DNA from: Alcaligenes faecalis
Lineage (GTDB): Bacteria > Pseudomonadota > Gammaproteobacteria > Burkholderiales > Burkholderiaceae_B
DNA: 64,000 bases
Reading direction: 5' to 3'
NCBI RefSeq assembly: GCF_009497775.1
Contig: NZ_CP031012.1
Location: forward strand, 3,125,135-3,189,134
Made by a program: the position numbers and the translations under genes. The notes under the pieces were generated by a model. The model ran no database searches and was not told where the DNA came from. It was given only the letters and a program-made list of their open reading frames with translations. Numbering within the stretch: the first letter of the stretch is position 1; the number at the start of each line of letters is the position of its first letter. Shown here piece by piece: positions 34,889 through 44,075 of the stretch.

Positions 34889-35923
34889 ATGTCTGCCCTA
34901 TTCAGCCTTTATCCCTTGGCTCGTCGGGTGCTGTTCAGTCTGGATGCTGAACACGCTCACGAACTGACTCTGAAATCCCTGCATTGCGCCCACCAAACTC
35001 CTATTTTGAGCAGTTTGCTGAAAGATCTGCCCAGCAAACCGTTGGAGCTGATGGGTCTGAAGTTGCGCAATCCTGTGGGTCTGGCCGCTGGTCTGGATAA
35101 AAATGGCGCGCATATTGATGCCTTGGGTGCACTGGGCTTTGGTTTTGTCGAAGTTGGCACGGTTACCCCGAAAGCGCAGCCCGGCAATCCCAAACCACGC
35201 CTGTTCCGCTTGCCTGAAGCCAATAGCCTGATCAACCGCTTTGGCTTTAACAACCACGGCCTGGATACCTTTATTGATAATGTGCGCAAAAGCCAGTTCC
35301 GTTCGCAAGGCGGCATTCTGGGCCTGAACATTGGCAAGAACGCGACCACGCCTATTGAGCAGGCCGATCAGGACTATCTGACTTGTCTGCGTGCGGTCTA
35401 CCCTCACGCCGATTACGTCACCGTAAATATTTCCTCGCCCAACACGCAGAACCTGCGTGCACTGCAGGCTCAGGATGAACTGGCCCGCCTGTTGGGTGCC
35501 TTGCAAGCACTGCGTACCGAGCTGGCCGAAGAACACCAGCGCTACGTGCCTATCGTGGTGAAAATCGCCCCGGATCTGGATCAATCGCAGATTGATGCCA
35601 TTGCGGACACCGTACCCTCGCAAGGTCTGGACGGCATTATTGCCACCAACACCACCTTGTCGCGCGATGCCGTTCAAGGCTTGCGTCACGGCCAGGAACA
35701 AGGCGGTTTGTCCGGTCCACCCGTGCACGAACTGTCCTTGAACGTAATTCGCCGCCTGCGCGAGCGACTGGGTCCCGACTTCCCGATTATTGGTGTGGGC
35801 GGTATTGAATCTGGCCGTCAGGCTCAGGAAAAGATCCAGGCAGGTGCCCAGGCGGTACAGCTGTATACCGGCTTGATTTACAAAGGCCCGGCCCTGATCT
35901 CCGAGTGTATTCGCGCCCTGTAA
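34889..35923 (+). CDS. pyrD: Dihydroorotate dehydrogenase (quinone), class 2
   Basis: The 344-residue FMN enzyme oxidises dihydroorotate with quinone in pyrimidine synthesis. The N-terminal amphipathic helices of class 2 are present, followed by [45 protein letters not shown] with the catalytic Ser, and [10 protein letters not shown]. pyrC is also in this window (56230). Confidence 0.97.
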   Translation: MSALFSLYPLARRVLFSLDAEHAHELTLKSLHCAHQTPILSSLLKDLPSKPLELMGLKLRNPVGLAAGLDKNGAHIDALGALGFGFVEVGTVTPKAQPGNPKPRLFRLPEANSLINRFGFNNHGLDTFIDNVRKSQFRSQGGILGLNIGKNATTPIEQADQDYLTCLRAVYPHADYVTVNISSPNTQNLRALQAQDELARLLGALQALRTELAEEHQRYVPIVVKIAPDLDQSQIDAIADTVPSQGLDGIIATNTTLSRDAVQGLRHGQEQGGLSGPPVHELSLNVIRRLRERLGPDFPIIGVGGIESGRQAQEKIQAGAQAVQLYTGLIYKGPALISECIRAL

Positions 35924-36000
35924 AACGCCTATTGCCCGCTTGAAGCGGGCAACAGCATTGCATTCAAAAGCAAGTTAGCCGCTTGCTCTGCACGCAAGAA

Positions 36001-36030
36001 AAAAGCCAGCTCGATGAGCTGGCTTTTTCT
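36001..36030. terminator. Bidirectional terminator between pyrD and the phasin gene
   Basis: AAAAGCCAGCTC-GAT-GAGCTGGCTTTT, a 12-bp perfect stem with A/T flanks on both strands, between convergent genes. A second hairpin without T tract lies just after pyrD (35932-35952, TTGCCCGCT with AGCGGGCAA). Confidence 0.9.
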
Positions 36031-36061
36031 TTAGCGCCTGATCAAGTCAGCAAGCAAATGC

Positions 36062-36661
36062 TTACTTCTTGCTGGTGGCAGCCGTTGCAGCAGCAGTAGC
36101 TGCTTCAACGGTTTTGTTACCGGCTTCAGCAACTTGAGCAGCAGCTTTCAGGCTGGCGTTGGTAGCGGCCTGGATGTTGCTTTCAGCAGCATCAGCAGCT
36201 TGGCGAGCAGCCTTGACAACGGTTTCAGCGGCGTTGGTCGCCGTTGCGAAGGAAGACTTCAGCAGAGCAACAGCGCTTTCGGTGCCGGTAGGAGCATTCT
36301 TGGCCAACTGGTCGATAGCGTCAGCAGCGTGCTGTTGACCTTGAGCCAGTTGAGCTTCAGCGATGCGCGACAGGTTCAGTTGCAGATCGGAGAAGATGTC
36401 GTAAACGCTTTTGCCGTATTCCAGAGCCTGGGCAGCGTTAGGCTTAGCCACGCTTTGCGACAGGGCGACAACGTCTTGCACGTCTTTGGCGTTGATGGCT
36501 TGTTGGGATTGGCCAGCAGCTTGTTCCAGCGAGCTGCGCAGCAGATTCAGGTTCAGACCAACCAGCTTTTCAAAGCCTTGCAGCAATTGACCTTGAGCAG
36601 CGAACAGGTTGTTCAAAGTAGCTTGTTGGGATTCCAGTACGTTTTGGGGAATAGCACTCAT
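36062..36661 (-). CDS. Phasin family protein
   Basis: The 199-residue protein is Ala/Gln-rich and mostly helical, with the phasin core (QQATLNNLFAAQGQLLQGFEKLVGLNLNLLRSSLE) and an Ala/Lys-rich tail. Phasins coat polyhydroxyalkanoate granules. AAGGA precedes the ATG. Its upstream region has two palindromes also found before the adjacent IclR gene. No PHA synthase is in the window. Confidence 0.92.
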   Translation of the reverse strand: MSAIPQNVLESQQATLNNLFAAQGQLLQGFEKLVGLNLNLLRSSLEQAAGQSQQAINAKDVQDVVALSQSVAKPNAAQALEYGKSVYDIFSDLQLNLSRIAEAQLAQGQQHAADAIDQLAKNAPTGTESAVALLKSSFATATNAAETVVKAARQAADAAESNIQAATNASLKAAAQVAEAGNKTVEAATAAATAATSKK

Positions 36662-36782
36662 GATGTTTTCCTTGGAGATACGTGGCCTGGGTCAAGCCAG
36701 CGTGAAAATTAGTGTCAGTGTTACTAGACAAGGGTCTGAAGAAGGCCCGGCCCATTCGCAACTACGCAAGGCAAACCTTCTA

Positions 36783-36797
36783 TGTTGCACCGCAACA
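36783..36797. promoter_or_regulatory. IclR-type operator candidate A (phasin upstream region)
   Basis: TGTTGC-ACC-GCAACA, a perfect 6+3+6 palindrome 121 bases before the phasin start. It matches sites B and C. Confidence 0.6.
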
Positions 36798-36837
36798 ATT
36801 CAACTTTAAGCGCTATCCAAAACAAAGTCAACGGAAT

Positions 36838-36854
36838 TTGTTGCGTTGCAACAA
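36838..36854. promoter_or_regulatory. IclR-type operator candidate B (phasin upstream region)
   Basis: TTGTTGC-GTT-GCAACAA, a perfect 7+3+7 palindrome 51 bases after the end of the IclR gene and ~177 bases before the phasin start. Confidence 0.65.
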
Positions 36855-36905
36855 AACACCCTTGAGCTTATCTTCAAAACGTATAAACAACGCAAAAACA
36901 CAGAC

Positions 36906-37709
36906 TTAGCGCTGCTTGTCGTATCCCAGAGTTTCGGAAATTTTAGCGGCGGTACTTAGCAGAACGGGAATCCAGTCGTCGTGCAAACGCTCGGCCGGAG
37001 CAGACAGGGACAGACCCGCCAAAAGCTTGCCGGTGTCGTCGTACACACCTGCCGCAATACAGCGCACGCCCATCTCCAGTTCCTCGTTATCGCGGGCATA
37101 ACCCAGACGACGAACCTGAGCCAATTCGCGTTCCAGCAATTCCAGTTGGGTAATGCTGTTACGGGTGGCACCGGCCAGACCGGTACGCATGACGTAGGCC
37201 CGAACCTGACGCGGTTCCCAGGAAGCCAGAAACAGCTTGCCGGTCGAGGTCAAGTGCAAAGGTGCATGACCACCAATGGCGCGCACCACCTGCATGCCGG
37301 AGCTCTCGCTCCAGGAGCGTTCTACATAGACAATTTCATCGCCCTGCTGCAAGGACAGGTTCACCGTTTGGCCGGTGTACTTGTGCAGCTCGCGCATGGG
37401 AGCCAGGGACGCCGCACGCACGTTCAAGCGCCCCTTAACCAGGGAGCCCAGTTCCAGCAAACGCATGCCCAATCGATACAGACCGCTGTCCACGCGTTCC
37501 ACATAGCGCCCCACCACCAGATCATTCAGGATACGGTGTGTGGTCGAGGTATGCAGGCCAGTTGCAGCCGCCAGATTCTTCAATGCCACTGGCTCAGATT
37601 GCTTGGCCAGTTCGTCCAATAGAATCATGGCGCGTTCCAGAACCTGGATCGACATCTGACCACCATTGCTTGAAGACGCGCCTGCAGGCGTAAAGGAATT
37701 TGTTGTCAT
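36906..37709 (-). CDS. IclR-family transcriptional regulator
   Basis: The ATG at 37709 gives 267 residues; an internal ATG at 37655 is an alternative with a better ribosome site. The N-terminal winged helix spans ~20-80 (SIQVLERAMILLDEL, VALKNLAAATGLHTSTTHRILNDLVVGRYVER), followed by the ligand-binding IclR domain (IGGHAPLHLTSTGKLFLA, GYARDNEELEMGVRCIAAGVYD). A palindrome at 37724-37738 overlaps its presumed promoter, and two related ones precede the phasin gene, suggesting self-control and control of the phasin. Confidence 0.93.
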   Translation of the reverse strand: MTTNSFTPAGASSSNGGQMSIQVLERAMILLDELAKQSEPVALKNLAAATGLHTSTTHRILNDLVVGRYVERVDSGLYRLGMRLLELGSLVKGRLNVRAASLAPMRELHKYTGQTVNLSLQQGDEIVYVERSWSESSGMQVVRAIGGHAPLHLTSTGKLFLASWEPRQVRAYVMRTGLAGATRNSITQLELLERELAQVRRLGYARDNEELEMGVRCIAAGVYDDTGKLLAGLSLSAPAERLHDDWIPVLLSTAAKISETLGYDKQR

Positions 37710-37723
37710 TATTAGGAGAATTA

Positions 37724-37738
37724 TGATGCAACGCAACA
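37724..37738. promoter_or_regulatory. IclR-type operator candidate C (upstream of the IclR gene)
   Basis: TGATGC-AAC-GCAACA; its reverse complement matches the central 15 bases of site B at 14 of 15 positions. It lies 15 bases before the chosen start codon. Confidence 0.6.
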
Positions 37739-37776
37739 AATTCCATAATATGAAATGGCCGCGCGCTTGGCAAGAG

Positions 37777-38586
37777 CTATTTTAGCGCAGGGCTCAAGCT
37801 CCCCCCCAGATCCAGCACCTGCTGGCGCAAATAAGCCAAGGCCTCTGCCGCCGGTTCTGGCTCCCCTTTAACGCCCAGATCAATATGCGGCTGGCCGCCC
37901 GACTCGCCAACACTGGGCAAACTAAAGGCTTTCACGCCCGGCCAGTTCAACTCCACATGCTCCATAGCCGGCGTAATGCGCGACTCTGGCAAGTTGAACG
38001 CCAGGAAAGAATGCTCGACCCGGTGGGCCAGATGATGCAGTTCCCGATAACGCGTATCCAGCGTCCACTCCATCATGGGCCAGGCCATCACAGGAAAGCC
38101 CGGCATGAACGTGTGGTTGCGAATGAAAAAACCGGGAATCTTGTTGTAGACATTGGGCACGATTTCCGCACCGTCCGGGAACACGCCCATCTGCAGGCGC
38201 TGCTGGTTCTCGGGCAAGGACATATCGGCACTACCCACGCCATTGCGCTCATTTTCAGCACAGCGCTCGGTAATCAAGGCCGCTGCCTCGGGATGCAGTT
38301 TCAGTGCCACACCCAAGGCCTTGGCCGCCGCCTGACGGGTTTGGTCATCCGGTGTCGCGCCAATCCCACCACAGCAAAACACAATATCCGGCGTCGCAAA
38401 ACTGCGCTCCAGGGTGGCGGCAATCGTGTCCAGATCATCAGGGATAATCTGTGCGCCCCCCAGTTGCAAGCCTCTGGCTCCCAGCAGCTCGATCAGTTTT
38501 GAAAAATGTTTATCGTAGCGACGTCCCGACAGGATTTCGTCACCAATGATAATCAGACGAATAATGGCTTGATCCTTAGTTGTCAT
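37777..38586 (-). CDS. CinA/MoaB-type molybdopterin-binding domain protein
   Basis: The ATG at 38586 gives 269 residues. The N-terminal ~170 residues show the MoaB/MogA-like fold (RLIIIGDEILSGRRYDKHF, DIVFCCGGIGATPDDQTRQAAA), as in competence/damage-inducible CinA, but without the C-terminal nicotinamide-deamidase domain. The first 11 bases overlap the 3' end of the EI24 gene, so the two are probably co-transcribed. Function in vivo is unclear. Confidence 0.88.
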   Translation of the reverse strand: MTTKDQAIIRLIIIGDEILSGRRYDKHFSKLIELLGARGLQLGGAQIIPDDLDTIAATLERSFATPDIVFCCGGIGATPDDQTRQAAAKALGVALKLHPEAAALITERCAENERNGVGSADMSLPENQQRLQMGVFPDGAEIVPNVYNKIPGFFIRNHTFMPGFPVMAWPMMEWTLDTRYRELHHLAHRVEHSFLAFNLPESRITPAMEHVELNWPGVKAFSLPSVGESGGQPHIDLGVKGEPEPAAEALAYLRQQVLDLGGSLSPALK

Positions 38587-39394
38587 GGTCAATAAGCGGA
38601 GTAGAAGCCGCAGCTGCCTCGTGCTGGCGCAGGCGACGGAGGTTTTCCAAAGAGAAGTGGGCAAATACCAGAGCCGAGAACACAGGCAAGACCAGCCAGG
38701 CCGGTGGAATCAGATTCAGGAGGGCAAAGATCAGACCGATCAACCAGTACTGACTATTCAGACGGGACCAGAGATATTTACGCTCCGGCACATTGGCGTG
38801 TTCGACCAGGGAATCCACCCGCAACATGCGTGTCAGAGCAAACACCCACCACAGCACAGGCAGAATCAGGGCAAAAGGAGGGAAAATCCATAAAGGCAAG
38901 GTCACCAGCCACCCCACCACGAACAAGGTTCCCACCCACACGGCGTTCCAGACGCTATAGACGGTGGCATTGTGGCCTTGCTTGATCAGATCGGGATAAT
39001 CTTTCTGCTGCAAGTGGCCCAGAACCAAAGGCATGACCAGCACAGCGGCAATAATCAGGCCCAGTACACCGGCCAGAGGCAACAAAATGCCCAAAGCCAG
39101 CAGAGGTGCCAGATACACTTTCAGCGAGAACAGGCCCAGGCCAACCAGCCACTGATCGACGGACTCAAAGGCATTCCAGCCGCCCAGCAGTTCCAGCAGC
39201 CAGTTCTGAATGGGCGTCCACAAGAGCCAGCTCAGCAAAATCAGGCCCACAAACATGATCAGGAAAGGCATGACCAGGGCCACCAGCATGCGAGGCTGAA
39301 ATTGTGACACCAGGGAACGCTTGAAGGCGATGGAAATGCTGGCCCATCCGCCAGCAGGACCCGATCGCGAGGGGGCAGACGAAGATACGGACAT
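38576..39394 (-). CDS. EI24/CysZ-like membrane protein
   Basis: The ATG at 39394 has AGGAG six bases upstream; 272 residues. About six hydrophobic segments, with FALILPVLWWVFALTRMLRVDSLVEHA typical of the EI24/CysZ family. CysZ is a sulfate permease in enterobacteria, but assignments in this family are loose. Overlaps the next gene by 11 bases. Confidence 0.82.
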   Translation of the reverse strand: MSVSSSAPSRSGPAGGWASISIAFKRSLVSQFQPRMLVALVMPFLIMFVGLILLSWLLWTPIQNWLLELLGGWNAFESVDQWLVGLGLFSLKVYLAPLLALGILLPLAGVLGLIIAAVLVMPLVLGHLQQKDYPDLIKQGHNATVYSVWNAVWVGTLFVVGWLVTLPLWIFPPFALILPVLWWVFALTRMLRVDSLVEHANVPERKYLWSRLNSQYWLIGLIFALLNLIPPAWLVLPVFSALVFAHFSLENLRRLRQHEAAAASTPLIDHDN

Positions 39395-39467
39395 ACAGCT
39401 CCTGCTAAGCAAAATCAATTACCCGAGTATCATAGACACAGTCGCTTCTTTTTGTCTGTATGAAATT

Positions 39468-39857
39468 ATGGCCTTGTTCAACGCCCAACACGATCTACCC
39501 GCTCTGGCGGCCCACCTGCAAGCCGAACCCGATGCTTTGTTGATTGCCTGTTTCTGTGCCGAATGGTGCAAAACCTGTCAGCAGTATCAGCCCGCTTTTG
39601 AGGCTTTGGCCACACAGTTTCCCCAGGCCTGCCTGATCTGGATTGATATTGAAGAGCAGCCCGAGCTAGTGGGCGATGAAGATATTGAAGATTTCCCCAC
39701 GCTGCTGATCCAGAACGAAAATGGGACCGTTTTCTACGGTCCCATGCTGCCTCATATCGAACATCTGGAGCGTCTGGTGCATAGCATCTCAGAACGCAGC
39801 CCGGTGCTTGATGCCGGGCCGGGGGATTTGCGCGCCTTAGTAGCGGCCGCCGCCTAA
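39468..39857 (+). CDS. Thioredoxin-fold protein with CKTC motif
   Basis: From the ATG at 39468 the product has 129 residues. AEWCKTCQQYQPAFEALA carries a CxxC redox motif, and DIEDFPTLLIQNENG the cis-Pro region of the thioredoxin fold. There is no signal peptide, so it is cytoplasmic. No Shine-Dalgarno is visible before the ATG. The gene is convergent with the helicase gene and their ends overlap by 21 bases. Confidence 0.85.
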   Translation: MALFNAQHDLPALAAHLQAEPDALLIACFCAEWCKTCQQYQPAFEALATQFPQACLIWIDIEEQPELVGDEDIEDFPTLLIQNENGTVFYGPMLPHIEHLERLVHSISERSPVLDAGPGDLRALVAAAA

Positions 39858-41216
39858 AAGAACACCCACCGAACGCTTGCGCGTTGCATTGGAAGGAGTC
39901 GTTACCGCTGGCTTGGGCGCAGCAGCGGTAGATGGCTCGTAAGGCTTGAGGAAAAACTCGTCCACGGGCGGCGTGTTCGACTGATACGAACGACGCTCAC
40001 CACGCTCGTGACGGTTGGAGCCGGAACGGGACGAGGAAGAAGCAGCAGCTGGCAGATCCAGCTTCAGACGTGGCACCGCCGTGCCAATCAGCTTTTCAAT
40101 TTCTTGCAGCAAATGCTCTTCATCGGGAGCCATCAGAGCAATGGCTTCACCCGAGGCACCCGCACGGCCAGTACGACCAATACGGTGCACATAGTCTTCA
40201 GCGTTGTACGGCAGGTCCACGTTGATCACGCAAGGCATGCCGGCCACGTCCAGACCACGAGCGGCCACATCGGTAGCGACCAGAACATCCACAGTACCGC
40301 TCTTGAAAGCGTCCAGCACTTTCATGCGTTCCAGCTGGCTTTTATTGCCGTGGATGGATTCCGCCTTGATGCCTTCACGTTCCAGATAGCGTGCCAGTTG
40401 ACCGGCGCCTATCTTGGTATTGGAAAAGACGATGGTCTGGGTCAGCTTCTTGGTCTTGATCAGATGCGCGACAGCACGACGCTTCTCGTCAGCTGACATG
40501 GGGTACACAACCTGGGTGACTGTCGATGCGGTGGCGTTGCGGGCAGCCACTTCAATCTCGACCGGATCATTCAGGAAGTTGCGGGCCAGCTTGCGAATCT
40601 CCTTGCTGAACGTTGCCGAGAACAACAGGCCCTGGCGACTCTTGGGCAACAAGGAAACAATACGGTCCAGATCGGGCAGGAAGCCCATATCCAGCATGCG
40701 GTCAGCTTCGTCCAGCACCAGAATGCTGACCTGACTTAAATTGATCGTGCGCTGATCGATGTGATCGAGCAGACGGCCTGGGGTGGCGATGACAATTTCA
40801 ACACCACGGCGCAGGGCTTCTTTTTGCGGACCAATATCCACACCACCGAACACCACTGTCGAGCGCAAGGGGACCGATTTGCTGTAGAGCGCAATGCTCT
40901 CAGCCACCTGGTCAGCCAGCTCGCGGGTTGGCGTCAACACCAAAGCCCGCACCGGGTGGCGGGCAGGCGAAGCGCTGGTCGTGGCGTGTGCCATCAGACG
41001 ATTCAGGATAGGCAAGGAAAAGGCAGCCGTCTTACCTGTACCCGTCTGGGCTGCCCCCATGACATCACGGCCGGCCAGCACCACGGGAATCGCCTCGGCC
41101 TGAATAGGCGTAGGCTTGGAATATCCCGCCTCGGTAACGGCGCTTAATATTCCAGGGTGCAGACCGAAATCAGCAAACGTAAGGTCATTGGGGGTCGAAG
41201 GAGTTTTATCTGTCAT
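39837..41216 (-). CDS. rhlE: DEAD-box RNA helicase, RhlE type
   Basis: The ATG at 41216 gives 459 residues. All helicase motifs are present: AAQTGTGKT (I), PTRELADQV (Ia), TPGRLLDH (Ib), VLDEADRMLDMGF (II), FSATFS (III), ARGLDVAGM (V) and HRIGRTGRAG (VI). The tail is Ser/Arg-rich with a terminal RKRSVGVLLGGGRY. RhlE-type helicases remodel structured RNA and help ribosome maturation. A hairpin (41232-41251) sits 16 bases before the ATG and no Shine-Dalgarno is evident. Confidence 0.94.
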   Translation of the reverse strand: MTDKTPSTPNDLTFADFGLHPGILSAVTEAGYSKPTPIQAEAIPVVLAGRDVMGAAQTGTGKTAAFSLPILNRLMAHATTSASPARHPVRALVLTPTRELADQVAESIALYSKSVPLRSTVVFGGVDIGPQKEALRRGVEIVIATPGRLLDHIDQRTINLSQVSILVLDEADRMLDMGFLPDLDRIVSLLPKSRQGLLFSATFSKEIRKLARNFLNDPVEIEVAARNATASTVTQVVYPMSADEKRRAVAHLIKTKKLTQTIVFSNTKIGAGQLARYLEREGIKAESIHGNKSQLERMKVLDAFKSGTVDVLVATDVAARGLDVAGMPCVINVDLPYNAEDYVHRIGRTGRAGASGEAIALMAPDEEHLLQEIEKLIGTAVPRLKLDLPAAASSSSRSGSNRHERGERRSYQSNTPPVDEFFLKPYEPSTAAAPKPAVTTPSNATRKRSVGVLLGGGRY

Positions 41217-41231
41217 GTACGCAAAAAGTCG

Positions 41232-41251
41232 GCTTGCCACGAGTGGCAAGC
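41232..41251 (-). promoter_or_regulatory. Strong hairpin at the rhlE 5' end
   Basis: GCTTGCCAC-TC-GTGGCAAGC on the minus strand, followed by CCGACTTTTT. It could terminate azlD transcription, act as a leader structure for the helicase gene, or both. Confidence 0.5.
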
Positions 41252-41330
41252 ATTTGTAACAATCCTATTTTAACTTAAGCCCGCCTGCCTCAACAGCAGT
41301 CACGGGCGTGTAAGTACTCGCGTCAGGATT

Positions 41331-41666
41331 TTATGGCATCACGGCACGTATCAGCCAGAACGCCACCATCCCGGCCACGATTACCCAAACAGCGTTACGG
41401 GTACGGATGAACACCAGCACAGCCACCAGGCTGGCCAGAGCTTTAATATCCAATCGGGGGGTGTCGCCGTAAGCCCAAGGCAAAAGTTCCGGGATAATGA
41501 TTGCTGCCAGAGCAGCTACCGGAGCAAAGCGCAAGGCGCGCCGCATACGTTCGGTCAGGGGCAGCAAATCACCAAACATGAAATAGCCTGAGCGGGTGAG
41601 CAAGCTGCACAACACCAACAGGGCGATTGCACCCAAAACGTACCAATCATACTGCCAATCGCTCAT
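41331..41666 (-). CDS. azlD: AzlD-family small subunit of a branched-chain amino acid exporter
   Basis: The 111-residue protein has about three to four membrane helices and the AzlD segment RALRFAPVAALAAIIIPELL. Its ATG overlaps the azlC stop as TGATG. With AzlC it forms an exporter for branched-chain amino acids or analogues. Confidence 0.9.
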   Translation of the reverse strand: MSDWQYDWYVLGAIALLVLCSLLTRSGYFMFGDLLPLTERMRRALRFAPVAALAAIIIPELLPWAYGDTPRLDIKALASLVAVLVFIRTRNAVWVIVAGMVAFWLIRAVMP

Positions 41667-42409
41667 CACCGTGCATCCCTATGCCGTTGCAGTTGTTCTG
41701 CCGCCACGCCAGCCAGCACTCCGCCAAGCACGGCTGCCACCAGTCCCAAACGCAGGGGCAGCGCCTGTCCGACCCACGCAATCACGCTGGCCGTAATCAA
41801 ACAGGCCCACATGGCGCGGTTGTTGACCAGGGGAATCAAGAGCGCCAACAAGGCCAGAATGGCCGCAAACTCCAGCGACCAGGAAGGGGGCACATAGGCA
41901 CTGAGCACAATGCCCGACAAGGAGGCAATCTGCCAGCTCAACCAGCCAGGCAGGATAATGCCCAGGTAATACCAGAGATGCTCGCGCGAGCCGCGCTCTT
42001 TGGAGTCGCCATACTTGGACATGAACAGCACAAACACCATGTCACTGGTGATATAGCCCAGACCCAGGCGCTTTTTCCAGCTCAGATGACGGAAAAAAGG
42101 CTGCAAGGCCGCTCCAAAAATAATGAAGCGGATATTGACGATAAAACCGGCGGTGAAAATCAGCCACAGGGGCGCGTGAGACTCGATCAGCGGCAAGGCC
42201 GTCAGCTGGGCCGAGCCCGCATACACAAACAAGGTCATCAAGGTGGCTTCAAACCCGCTCAAGCCGGACTTGACCATGGCCACGCCCGTCACAAAACCCC
42301 AGACCACAGTGGCAATCAAGGCGGGAATAAAGTCGATGAAACCGGCGCGCATGTGCACACGATCCTGTGCACTGGGCAACAAGGCCGATAATCTTGTGAT
42401 GGCTGACAC
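41666..42409 (-). CDS. azlC: AzlC-family branched-chain amino acid exporter subunit
   Basis: The start is a GTG at 42409 preceded by AGGAG at six bases. The 247-residue membrane protein has conserved GSAQLTALPLIESHAPLWLIF and the RFIIFGAALQPFF segment of AzlC. It is translationally coupled to azlD. Confidence 0.92.
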   Translation of the reverse strand: MSAITRLSALLPSAQDRVHMRAGFIDFIPALIATVVWGFVTGVAMVKSGLSGFEATLMTLFVYAGSAQLTALPLIESHAPLWLIFTAGFIVNIRFIIFGAALQPFFRHLSWKKRLGLGYITSDMVFVLFMSKYGDSKERGSREHLWYYLGIILPGWLSWQIASLSGIVLSAYVPPSWSLEFAAILALLALLIPLVNNRAMWACLITASVIAWVGQALPLRLGLVAAVLGGVLAGVAAEQLQRHRDAR

Positions 42410-42637
42410 GCCGTCTCCTGAGATGTGCTGCCCGCTAGCTGTAAACAGCGGTGGCAGCTTTGCTTATGATTTTTCTTATTCTAGAAGCAAAACCAGGACA
42501 CGAACATCTTGCTCCCTTAATAAGGTCAAGAAAAAACAGGCCGGGTCTTGCTACAATCGCTAGTCTACGCACGTAAAGTTCGGCACCGCCGTTGCGTGCA
42601 CGGTATTCTTACCCCTCTCATTGTTATCAGGAACCTT

Positions 42638-42850
42638 ATGAGCGCCGCTATCGAACCTAAAAAAGCAGATCACGAACTGATTATGGTCGGAGCCGACGAT
42701 CTGCCCGTGCACTGCCCCCGTCCAGGTGGCACGCTGTGGAACATGCACCCCCGCGTGTATATCGATATCAGCAAAACAGGCGAAGCCGCTTGTCCTTACT
42801 GTGGTGCCCGCTACCGCCTGAAAGAAGGCGAGAAGGTTCACGGTCATTAA
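42638..42850 (+). CDS. CHCC-type zinc-finger domain protein
   Basis: The ATG at 42638 follows CAGGAACC; 70 residues. The ligand pattern is VHCPRP, then HPRVYID and ACPYCGARY, giving His/Cys plus CxxC as in the zf-CHCC family related to mitochondrial NDUFS6. A TACAAT -10-like element lies at 42552-42557. Role in bacteria is unclear. Confidence 0.9.
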   Translation: MSAAIEPKKADHELIMVGADDLPVHCPRPGGTLWNMHPRVYIDISKTGEAACPYCGARYRLKEGEKVHGH

Positions 42851-42868
42851 TTTCTGAATCTGGCTTCG

Positions 42869-44047
42869 TTGGACCCCACTGCTCCCCCCTCTGGCAATGC
42901 GATAGAGCCGGGCCTCGTGCCCGGAGCAGACGCGCAACCCTGGCGTCACACCGACGTGGTTGCCCGTCTGGATTCCAGCGCCTGCCCCCTGCCCGCCTGG
43001 CTGCCTGGCGGACACATACAGACCATTCACGGGGCATTTTTTGCCCGCCATCACCATATCGCCTTTGTCCGTCAAAGGATCGATACCCCCGATGGCGACT
43101 TCCTGGATCTGGACTGGACCGGGCCGGGCCTGTTTGCCGACAAGCTGGCCAACGGCGCCACCGCCCAACCCGACGCCCATCTCTCCCGCACCGCCGCCCG
43201 CCGCTGGATGCAGCCCCAGGATTGGGACAGCCTGCCCAGCTCGGCCGATACCCATGCTCTGGTTCTGTTTCACGGACTGGAAGGCAGCAGCCGCAGCCAT
43301 TACATCCAGGCAATCGCGCAGTACTTCCGCGCTCGCGGCTGGATTGTGGTGGTCGCCCATTTCCGGGGTTGTTCGGGCTTCCCGAATCGCATGGCGCGCG
43401 CCTATTACTCGGGCGACTCGGAAGAAATCAGCTTTATCCTAAATACGGTTCGAGGCCATCTGCCCAATGTGCGCTGGCACGCAGCCGGCACCTCACTGGG
43501 CGGCAATGCCATGCTCAAATATGTGGGTGAAGCGGGTGACGAGGTTTCCTGGTTGCAGGCATGCGCCTCCATTTCGGTCCCGCTGGATCTGGTCGCTTGT
43601 GGTCGTTACCTGTCCGAGTCCCGCATGGGCCGCTGGTTTTACTCGCCCTACTTTCTGAAAAGCATGCGCAGCAAGCTGCAGGACAAGGCTCATCGCTTTC
43701 CAGGCATGGTCGATACAGCCCGCTTGAATCAGGCTCGCACCATACGCGACTTCGACGATATCTATACCGCGCCCATGCACGGTTTCAGCCATGCGCTGGA
43801 TTACTGGACGCGCGCGTCCAGCAAGCCCTTGCTACGCAATATCAAAGTTCCTACGCTGGTCTTGAATGCCCGCAATGATCCTTTCGTGCCGCACGACAGT
43901 TTGCCCACGATTCAGGATTGCTCGGACTCCATCCTGCTGCACCAACCTGCCGAAGGCGGGCACGTAGGTTTCATTACGGGCAGCATTCCCGGCAATATGG
44001 GTTGGTTACCCGCGCGGCTGGCCCGCTTCTTTGAAACCAATAGCTAA
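42869..44047 (+). CDS. YheT-family alpha/beta hydrolase
   Basis: The first in-frame start is a TTG at 42869 (392 residues); a later GTG could be used, since no Shine-Dalgarno supports either. The catalytic triad is Ser in AGTSLGGNAML, Asp in NARNDPFVP and His in EGGHVGFI. GGHIQTIHG near residue 47 and FHGLEGSS (oxyanion region) are typical of YheT-type hydrolases. Natural substrate unknown. Confidence 0.9.
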   Translation: MDPTAPPSGNAIEPGLVPGADAQPWRHTDVVARLDSSACPLPAWLPGGHIQTIHGAFFARHHHIAFVRQRIDTPDGDFLDLDWTGPGLFADKLANGATAQPDAHLSRTAARRWMQPQDWDSLPSSADTHALVLFHGLEGSSRSHYIQAIAQYFRARGWIVVVAHFRGCSGFPNRMARAYYSGDSEEISFILNTVRGHLPNVRWHAAGTSLGGNAMLKYVGEAGDEVSWLQACASISVPLDLVACGRYLSESRMGRWFYSPYFLKSMRSKLQDKAHRFPGMVDTARLNQARTIRDFDDIYTAPMHGFSHALDYWTRASSKPLLRNIKVPTLVLNARNDPFVPHDSLPTIQDCSDSILLHQPAEGGHVGFITGSIPGNMGWLPARLARFFETNS

Positions 44048-44075
44048 GATTGGCTAAAGCGGGCCTGCGGGCTCA

